64,000 nt of DNA, from positions 248,001-312,000 of the forward strand of contig NZ_KB898708.1 in assembly GCF_000377745.1 (NCBI RefSeq). The letters run 5' to 3'. A program made the position numbers and the translations under genes. This stretch comes from Gilvimarinus chinensis DSM 19667. Lineage in GTDB: Bacteria > Pseudomonadota > Gammaproteobacteria > Pseudomonadales > Cellvibrionaceae. Below are positions 1 through 7,500 of this stretch, one piece after another (the first letter of the stretch is position 1; each line of letters begins with the position of its first letter). The notes under the pieces are model-generated. The model did not search any database, had not been told where the DNA came from, and saw only the letters and a list, made by a program, of their open reading frames with translations.

Positions 1-835
1 GTTGCGCAAGTGTTTCTATGGCTGCGTTGGCGTGTTGTTCTGCTTGCTGCCAGCCAAGCGGTGCAAGCCTCGGGCCGGGTTCGCGGTCGGCCAGGTGGAA
101 CCAGGGCGGGTGAAATTCCATCACACTGCGGGTTGTGTGCAAATACACGCTGTTCCACAAATTCATGTACACCGAACTCCAGGCAAAAATTAACAGCGCA
201 AGCCAAAGCCATAAGCTGAGCGCCCGGTGTAAATCAAAATTAAAGCGCGCGGCCGAGCGGCCGGTTTTGATTTTCCAGGCCTTTGTCCAGGTTTTAAAAT
301 AGTCCTTCGAAACGCTTCTTTTTTTTGCTCTGCGGGGAAAGGTGATGATCAAACCGGTAAAGCAGTCAATGGTCCATACAAGCGCAACAATACCCAAGAA
401 CCACCAGCCGGCGTCACCCAATAGCAAAGTGTAATGCAATTCGTAAATAAACGGCATCAGGTTGTGCCAACCTTCGGCCAATACACCGGGGGTCCGAGTC
501 CCCAGAACACGGCCATCCGCCGGATGCAGAATCACTTCGGTAAAGTTCGGTAGGTAAGTATCGCTTTTGCTGACCACCGTCACAATCACCCTATCCCGTT
601 CGGCCAATGACACACCTTTAACCGCAAGCCGGTCATCAAGCTGCACAGCAGCATGAGCATACTCGGCTATGTTCAGCTGCGGTTTGGTGTTTTTAGGCGC
701 GTACAAATGGGGGGCGCTGGCGCGTTCAAGTTCTGGCATAAATGCCAGCAGGCTACCTGTCAGCGCTGCAATAACCAAAAACAGCGCGATGGCGAGACCG
801 ACATAGCGGTGCAGTAAACGCAGGTAGTGGCTCAT
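1..835 (-). CDS. PepSY-associated TM protein (partial, C-terminus cut)
   Basis: The reading frame is open from an ATG at 835 to the window edge, giving about 278 residues without a stop, so the C-terminus lies outside the window. It begins MSHYLRLLHRYVGLAIALFL, an N-terminal membrane helix with the HRYVGL start typical of PepSY-associated (iron-regulated) membrane proteins. Two further hydrophobic segments are visible, one around GWWFLGIVALVWTIDCFTGL and one around LWLWLALLIFAWSS. Family members are inner-membrane proteins often encoded beside TonB siderophore receptors and proposed to reduce or release iron from siderophores; that role is inference here. The gene starts 14 bp after the stop of the upstream receptor gene, so the two are probably one transcript. 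Confidence 0.85.
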   Translation of the reverse strand, partial: MSHYLRLLHRYVGLAIALFLVIAALTGSLLAFMPELERASAPHLYAPKNTKPQLNIAEYAHAAVQLDDRLAVKGVSLAERDRVIVTVVSKSDTYLPNFTEVILHPADGRVLGTRTPGVLAEGWHNLMPFIYELHYTLLLGDAGWWFLGIVALVWTIDCFTGLIITFPRRAKKRSVSKDYFKTWTKAWKIKTGRSAARFNFDLHRALSLWLWLALLIFAWSSVYMNLWNSVYLHTTRSVMEFHPPWFHLADREPGPRLAPLGWQQAEQHANAAIETLAQ

Positions 836-849
836 TAACGCAGCAGGCC

Positions 850-2937
850 TTAAAAGTCGACGTTAATAGAAGCCACAGCGTTGAATGGCTCGCTGGGCAT
901 ATTAGACCAACGTGAACGTAAGGTGTAGTAACGCTCATTGGTAATATTGTTTAGGGTCAACCGCGTTTCTACCGGGGTACCGCCCATATTAAAACCGTAA
1001 CTGACAAACGCATCCCAGCGCGTATAGCTGTCGTCCTGGTAACTGTTATCCGTTGTGCCGAACCGCTCGGATACGTATACCGGGCCACCGCCTAGTGCTA
1101 AGCGGTGGCTGCTATAACGAAGCCATAATCCCGCCTGAGTATCAGGGGCGTTAGGCAGCTTGTTGCCCTCAGCACCTTTGTAATCTCGGGTAATCTCAGT
1201 CTCAGTAAGTGCCAGATTCGCCAGTAGAGACCATGCGGGACTTAACTCGCCAACAATATCCAATTCAAGCCCATGGCTTTGTGCTTCGCCAATGGCCACA
1301 GTGCGATTGGGGATTTCGGGGTCTGCGGTGGGTATGTTTTCTTTGCTTAATTCAAACAGGCTTGCCGTTACCGAGACTTTGTCGTTCACCCAATCGCTTT
1401 TAAACCCGACCTCCAGTTGACTTGCGGTCTCTGGATCGTAAAGAGCGCTGGGCAAGTAGTTAAAACCAGGACCAAAAGAGGTGGAGTAACTCACGTACGG
1501 TGAAAAGCCGTTGTCGAACTTATACATCACACCTAGACGACCAGTGGTTTTATCGTCATCGCGCTGGTAGTGTTCCACCGGCGAAAAATAAGACGTATGT
1601 AATTCGCGGCTGGCCGAATCATACCTAAGCCCTGCAAGCACAATCAGTTGATCCGTGAGGTACATTTGATCCTGCAGGTAAAAACCAGTGGTGCGATCGT
1701 TTTGCTGGGTAATGGCATCGTCTTGGGGGAAGCTGTCAAATTCAGCCACATTGATGTACGAATCACCTGCCTGGTAGGTAAGTATGTCGATTTCTTCAAT
1801 AAAAGTAATGGACGCTTTAGCGTCAAAATCGTATGAAAAATCCTGCACCCCAAAGGTCAGGTTATGGCGTACCGCGCCGGTAGTAAACTGGCCATTAACG
1901 CTTGCCCACATACTTTGATAGTCAGCGGCCTCTGGGCCAAACCAGGCAGAGCGGCGCACAATGGTGTTGCCGGGGCTGGGATTGCCAGTGGCATAGATGG
2001 AGCGAAAGTAAGTCTCGGAGCTAGAGCTGGAAAACCCCAGCTGCATACGCCAATCGTTATTAAAGACGTGGTCCAGCACCAGCTCGGCAGTGCTACTATC
2101 AAAGTTTTGATAGGCGTCACCTTGGGCATAGCTGGTTTCACGAGGCAGATCGATCAAGCCATCACCCCAGGCGTGTAAACCCTGGTCGTAAATATATTCA
2201 GCGTTGGATACTTCAAGATTGACTCTTAACGAGGTTCGCTCGGAAAAACCAACCGTGAAAGACGGCGCAATCAGGTATTCGGTGCTGTCTGTAACGTCGC
2301 GAAAACCACCATAGCTGCGCCAGGACGCATCCAGCCGTGCTGCAATGCCGCTATTACCCAAAGCGCCAGTCGCGTTCAGAACGGATGAAACTTCATCCAA
2401 AGAGCCGACACTTTGGCTTAATTGCATGTCGGGTTCGGCGGCAGGGGCACGGGTAATTACATTAATTGCCCCTCCCGGATCACTCATACCCAGTTCGAGT
2501 GCCGCCGGGCCTTTTAGTACTTGTACGCTTTCGGTATTAGCACGAAAAAAACGATACATGGGCTGCAATACACCATTGCGATAGCTGGCCACGTTATTTG
2601 CAAAACCGCGAACCGTAAAGCGTTCATAGGCGCCACCCATGGTAAAGGCCGGTTGCACACCACTTACGTTTCGCAGTGCTTCCTGCAGGCTGTCGGCCGC
2701 TTGTTCATTCAAAATGGCCACAGGTATCGATTGCACCGACATGGGTGTATCGGACAGGGGTAAACCATTGAGAGTAAAAGAGGATGTATCTGCCGCTCGA
2801 TAGGCGCCCTCGCCTTCACCGACCACATAAAGCTCTTCAATAATGCTGGTTTTTTGTAAAGTCGATTCGCTGGCAAAGCATGTCGTGCTTAGCGCAAACA
2901 AAGCGGCTGTCAAAGCTTTTTTAGTGTGATTCCCCAT
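850..2937 (-). CDS. TonB-dependent siderophore receptor
   Basis: This is an outer-membrane receptor of about 695 residues when started at MGNHTKKALTAALFALS, which gives a signal peptide ending near CFA. An in-frame start 33 bp upstream (2970) would spoil the signal peptide. The plug domain follows, with DTPMSVQSIPVAILNEQ and the GAYERFTVRGF segment, then a 22-strand-type barrel ending in the C-terminal phenylalanine (INVDF) required for barrel assembly. Plug features match the FhuA/FpvA-type siderophore receptor family. The PepSY protein directly downstream supports ferric-siderophore uptake. I could not find a convincing Fur box in the upstream gap, so iron regulation is expected but not shown. 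The substrate is unknown. Confidence 0.9.
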   Translation of the reverse strand: MGNHTKKALTAALFALSTTCFASESTLQKTSIIEELYVVGEGEGAYRAADTSSFTLNGLPLSDTPMSVQSIPVAILNEQAADSLQEALRNVSGVQPAFTMGGAYERFTVRGFANNVASYRNGVLQPMYRFFRANTESVQVLKGPAALELGMSDPGGAINVITRAPAAEPDMQLSQSVGSLDEVSSVLNATGALGNSGIAARLDASWRSYGGFRDVTDSTEYLIAPSFTVGFSERTSLRVNLEVSNAEYIYDQGLHAWGDGLIDLPRETSYAQGDAYQNFDSSTAELVLDHVFNNDWRMQLGFSSSSSETYFRSIYATGNPSPGNTIVRRSAWFGPEAADYQSMWASVNGQFTTGAVRHNLTFGVQDFSYDFDAKASITFIEEIDILTYQAGDSYINVAEFDSFPQDDAITQQNDRTTGFYLQDQMYLTDQLIVLAGLRYDSASRELHTSYFSPVEHYQRDDDKTTGRLGVMYKFDNGFSPYVSYSTSFGPGFNYLPSALYDPETASQLEVGFKSDWVNDKVSVTASLFELSKENIPTADPEIPNRTVAIGEAQSHGLELDIVGELSPAWSLLANLALTETEITRDYKGAEGNKLPNAPDTQAGLWLRYSSHRLALGGGPVYVSERFGTTDNSYQDDSYTRWDAFVSYGFNMGGTPVETRLTLNNITNERYYTLRSRWSNMPSEPFNAVASINVDF

Positions 2938-3133
2938 AACCCGTAAGCCCGTTGTTTTGCAAAGGCACAAACACTAACAGGCTGAATTTAGATTTATTTG
3001 GGTGTGGCAATATGTCGCACAGATGAATTTGATGGTCGTCACATTCTTTGTTTTACATTGGAAACCGGTTCGCAGTTTGAAGGCTCGGTTATACACGTTA
3101 GACACCTGAATGTCTGTAAGGCCTGAAGCTTTT

Positions 3134-3205
3134 ATGATCGACCACGTTTCTTCCTATACCAACTTTGAGGCCGCTGTAAACCGGCTTTTTATATCCAGGC
3201 CGTAA
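3134..3205 (+). pseudogene. possible N-terminal remnant of a VOC/glyoxalase gene
   Basis: The short frame starts MIDHVSSYTNFEAA and stops after 23 codons. The MIDHVS-Y-FE start is like the first strand of small VOC/glyoxalase-family proteins, in which a metal-binding or fold-defining His follows MID. Nothing resembling the rest of the fold follows in any frame, so this would be a decayed fragment. It lies in the gap between the TonB receptor start and the convergent DUF6122 gene end. Similarity by eye over about 14 residues is weak evidence, so this is a low-confidence call. Confidence 0.25.
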
Positions 3206-3223
3206 GCTTCTGCGCTCATTGTT

Positions 3224-3574
<351 letters not shown>

Positions 3575-3633
3575 TTAAAACCTCAATAAGGTCGAACTGT
3601 CGCGATTCAAACTTGATACTAGGGCTTATTTAT

Positions 3634-4257
3634 TCACGAAGTTTCGGACGATGGCTTTCTCATTAGCTCAATAGGCGGGCGTGATTTTGCACTTTCATTG
3701 TCAATAATTTGATGAATGTGATCTTTTAGCGCCTGTCTCGCCTCAGTTTCTGAGAGGTATTTGAATTTTTCGTCTAAGTCTTCACTATCGCTGTTTATCA
3801 GAAGCCGAAGGGACAGCGCGTTACCGTCTTTAGTGTCGAGGGTAAAAAATAGGTTGCTTCCCTCAAAGGCCTCTCGGAAGGCAATTTCTTCTGGGTATTC
3901 TTTTCTGTTTTCTTTGTAGAACTCGTCGCTGTCAATAAAACCAGTATCCTCTACTGTCAGCTGAAAGAAGTTAACATTTTTATAACGATAAACATTTGCC
4001 TTGCCTTCAATCGTAATCGTCACCGAAGATTCAACAAACAACGAATCAAGCTGAAACTTAATGCCGTAGACGGTATCGCTGACTCTGCTTATGTCCAGGT
4101 AATAATCGCCATTTGATCCGCCATTGTCCCCACCCCATTCGCCTAAATATTGATTGTCTATGGGTCGGCCAGGCTCGTCACTATAGGATAGTTTTGTTAT
4201 ACATCCAGTTAGCAGGTGCGCAACAATAATTAAAATCAAACACTTTATGTACGGCAT
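3634..4257 (-). CDS. Predicted lipoprotein of unknown function
   Basis: The 207-residue product starts MPYIKCLILIIVAHLLTGCI: a short positively charged n-region, a hydrophobic core and a lipobox LLTGC, so a type II signal peptide with lipidation at Cys19 is expected. The mature part is rich in acidic residues and has no motif I recognise; a repeated beta-like pattern (YYLDISRVSDTVYGIKFQLD) suggests a compact beta fold. Base composition is more AT-rich than the core genes, hinting at later acquisition. The ATG sits inside a GTTATGCCG box that is the reverse complement of a second box 47 bp upstream (see the repeat at 4252). No functional assignment is made. Confidence 0.7.
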   Translation of the reverse strand: MPYIKCLILIIVAHLLTGCITKLSYSDEPGRPIDNQYLGEWGGDNGGSNGDYYLDISRVSDTVYGIKFQLDSLFVESSVTITIEGKANVYRYKNVNFFQLTVEDTGFIDSDEFYKENRKEYPEEIAFREAFEGSNLFFTLDTKDGNALSLRLLINSDSEDLDEKFKYLSETEARQALKDHIHQIIDNESAKSRPPIELMRKPSSETS

Positions 4258-4316
4258 AACTACATCCTTTTATGGTTTTAATACTTCGCCTTTACGCGGC
4301 GCTTTTTGTTATGCCG
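4252..4316. repeat. 9-bp inverted R-box-like pair over lipoprotein start
   Basis: CGGCATAAC at 4252-4260 and GTTATGCCG at 4308-4316 are perfect 9-bp inverted complements separated by 47 bp. The outer boxes look like the R''/R' boxes of integron attC sites. An inner hairpin CGCC-TTTACGC-GGCG (4288-4302) is present, but the L''/L' pairing next to the boxes that a real attC needs is missing. One box overlaps the start codon of the lipoprotein gene. It may be a decayed attC or an operator-like dyad. Confidence 0.35.
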
Positions 4317-4584
4317 CCAACGCCTATACCAAGCCTCTTACTGCCCATCGGCTGATACTTTTTGGAAAAAGTGTAATCTTGGGTGGTAGCACAAGACGTA
4401 AGAAAAATGTGTTACCCAAAGAGCAAAAATTTTGAAGAAGCTGCTGGTAGGTTTTCGTCGGTAAGTCCCTTTGTTCATTATTTTTTTGGTGCCTCTGTAA
4501 CCGCTGAGCGCTTGATCCTTTCGGGGCTGAGTGATTCAGCCCCGAAAGGATCAAGCCAGCTAAACTACACTTTTTAGGGGTTGT
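4317..4584. other. Gene-free gap between UvrA gene and lipoprotein gene
   Basis: This stretch holds no convincing coding sequence. Short frames on both strands have no start context and no recognisable product. It contains the perfect palindrome at 4511-4555 and otherwise plain, somewhat AT-rich sequence. Promoters for the lipoprotein and DUF6122 genes would have to lie here, but I see no clear -35/-10 pair. Confidence 0.5.
4511..4555. repeat. Perfect 20-bp inverted repeat with 5-nt loop
   Basis: The arms 4511-4530 and 4536-4555 are exact reverse complements (CTTGATCCTTTCGGGGCTGA on the left) around the loop GTGAT. It starts 30 bp after the stop codon of the UvrA-like gene. The stem could stop or stabilise that transcript, but there is no T-tract directly after the stem on either strand (TTTTT follows only at 4571 on the plus strand), so it is not a textbook intrinsic terminator. 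Confidence 0.8.
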
Positions 4585-7500
4585 TTACAATTCTGTCAGA
4601 GCCTCTTTTAAAAACTGCCCCGTCAGTGATCGCTTGCGTTTAATGATGGTTTCCGGGGCGCCCTGTGCCACAACTTTACCCCCCCCGGAGCCACCTTCTG
4701 GCCCCATATCGATGATCCAATCTGCCTCGGCTACTACATCCAAGTTGTGTTCGATCACCAAAACCGAATTACCGGCGTCTACCAGTCGGTGCAATACGTG
4801 CAGCAGTTTATCCACGTCGGCCATGTGCAGCCCCACGGTGGGCTCGTCCAGCACGTACAGGTTGTGCTGATTAACCCGGCCTTTGGCGTCTTCGGGGGTC
4901 ATTTTGGCTTTGGCGAGTTCGGCCACGAGCTTAATGCGCTGGGCTTCGCCACCGCTTAAGGTGGGACTTTGCTGGCCCAGGGTTAAATACCCTAAGCCCA
5001 CGTCTTGCAGCAGGCACAGAGCGTGATGCACTTTACTGATGGGTTTGAAGAACTCGGCGGCTTCGTCGATGTTCATGGCCAGCACTTCACCGATGTGTTT
5101 GCCTTTGTAGCCTACGCTTAAGGTTTCGTCGTTAAAGCGCCAGCCGTGGCATACATCGCAAGGCACGCGTACATCGGGCAAAAAATTCATTTCGATTTTC
5201 TGCATGCCCTGCCCGCCGCAAGCCTCGCAGCGGCCGTCCCCGGCGTTAAACGAAAAACGAGCCGGTGTGTAACCGCGCAGGCGTGCATCCACAGTACCGG
5301 CAAACAGTTTGCGGATAGCGTCCCAAATACCAATATAGGTAGCCGGGCAGGAACGCGGGGTTTTGCCGATGGGCGTTTGATCCACTTCCAGGATGCGGTC
5401 GATACCCTGCCAGCCCGTAAGGTTATCGGCCCCCTGCCATTGCTGGTTTTTTTTGCGCTTATTGGCAATGGCGTTTTTAACATTGGGGTAAAGCACGCCC
5501 CGCACCAGGGTACTTTTACCACTGCCGCTCACACCGGTGATGGCCACCAATTGATGCAAGGGCACAGACACACTGACATCGCGTAGGTTGTTTTGGTTGG
5601 CGCCTTCAATAGTGAGAGATTCTTTGTCCCACAAACTGCGCATTTTAGGATTACGCAGCTCTGGCATGGGGTGACGCAATGGGTTGGCCAGCATTTGCCC
5701 GGTAAGCGACTGCTTGTTTTTCATCAGCTTTGCCACGCTACCCTCGCCCACCACTGTGCCGCCATTAACCCCGGCACGGGGGCCGATGTCGATAATATGA
5801 TCGGCTTCGCGCATGGTGTCTTCGTCGTGCTCTACCACCAATACGGTATTGCCCTGTTGTTGTAATTCGCGCAGGGTTTGCAAGAGCTTACGGTTATCCC
5901 GTGTGTGCAGGCCAATGGTGGGTTCGTCTAATACATAGCAAACACCCTGTAAGCTTGAACCCAGTTGTGCCGCCAGGCGAATGCGCTGCGCTTCGCCACC
6001 GCTTAGGGTTGGTGCGGCGCGATCAAGAGTTAAGTAGTTCAGCCCAACTTTCTGCAAAAAATGCAGACGGTTTTGCATTTCGCTTAACAGGTCGCGGGCA
6101 ATGGCTTGTTCGGCGCTTTTGAGTTTCAGTTTGCCAAACCACTGCTCGGCATCGTCCACGGGTAAAGCTGCCAATTGGGCGATGGAGCGATCGCGAAAAC
6201 GCACAGCCAATGCGGTGGGGTTTAAACGCTGGCCGTCACACTTTGGACAGGTTTGTTCTGTGCCCTCTTCTTCGGCTTGCCAGGTGTTCTCCTCGCCAGT
6301 TTGTTCTTCATCAAAGCCTTTGAGTTTAACTCCGGTACCAAAACACCCATTGCACCAGCCATGTTTTGAGTTGTACGAAAACAAGCGCGGATCTAACTCA
6401 GGAAAGCCACAACCGCAGCTTGGGCACGCACGCTGGGTAGAGAACAACCGCTCTTTGGTTTTTCTCTTGCTCGCGGCGGCTACCATAACCACGCCGTTAC
6501 CCAGGCTTAGGGTTTGTTGCAGTGCCTGAGTTAATGCTTCGTGATTTTTTGGGGTTACGGTTAAAGTGGCGAACGGTAGTTCTATATCGTGCTCTTTGTA
6601 GCGATCCAGCGTGGGCCAGTCGCTGGTGGGTTGGTATTGACCGTCTACCCGCAGTTGGGCAAACCCTTTCTCTGCTGCCCATTGTGCCAATTCACGATAA
6701 ATACCTTTACGGGCCACCACCATGGGGGCCAACAAAGTAATGCTTTGTTCGCGGTAATCTTTTTGTACGCGCGCGACTATGGCCTCCAGCGTTTGCGGCT
6801 GTATGGGCACGTCACAGCTAGGGCAATGTTGAACGCCTAGTTTTACGAACATTAAGCGCAGGTAGTGATAAATTTCCGTCAGGGTCGCTACAGTGCTTTT
6901 ACGGCCGCCACGGCTCGTGCGCTGCTCAATGGCAACGGCCGGGGGAATGCCGTAAATAGCGTCTACATCCGGGCGTGCTGCGGGTTGCACAAACTGCCGC
7001 GCGTAGGCGTTTAAAGATTCCAAATAACGGCGTTGACCTTCGCCAAAAATCAAATCAAAAGCCAGGGTGCTTTTACCACTGCCACTGACGCCGGAAATAA
7101 CCGTTAAGGTATCGCGAGGAATAGTGACGTCGATATTTTTTAAATTGTGCTCGCGGGCGTGGTGAACACTGATAACGTTCGCTGGTTTTTTGCCGCGTGC
7201 GCTTCGCTTGGCCACGGATAAATCGGCACCGCTTGTCAGGGTTTTTACGTAATCGGCGAGAGCGTTTGCGGTGTAGCCTTTGCCCTTTTCAATAAGCTGT
7301 TCGGGTGTTCCCTCGGCCATTAACTCGCCACCGGCATCGCCACCTTCGGGGCCAATGTCGATAACCCAGTCGGCTGCGCGAATGACATCCAGGTTATGCT
7401 CGATAACCAGCAACGAATGACCTGCAGCCTGCAGCTGGCGAAAAGCTTTCATTAAAGTGGCAATATCGGCAAAGTGCAAACCGGTGGTGGGCTCATCAAA

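Noticed and set aside
2938-3133. A Fur box upstream of the siderophore receptor
   Set aside because: No stretch near GATAATGATAATCATTATC is found in the gap.
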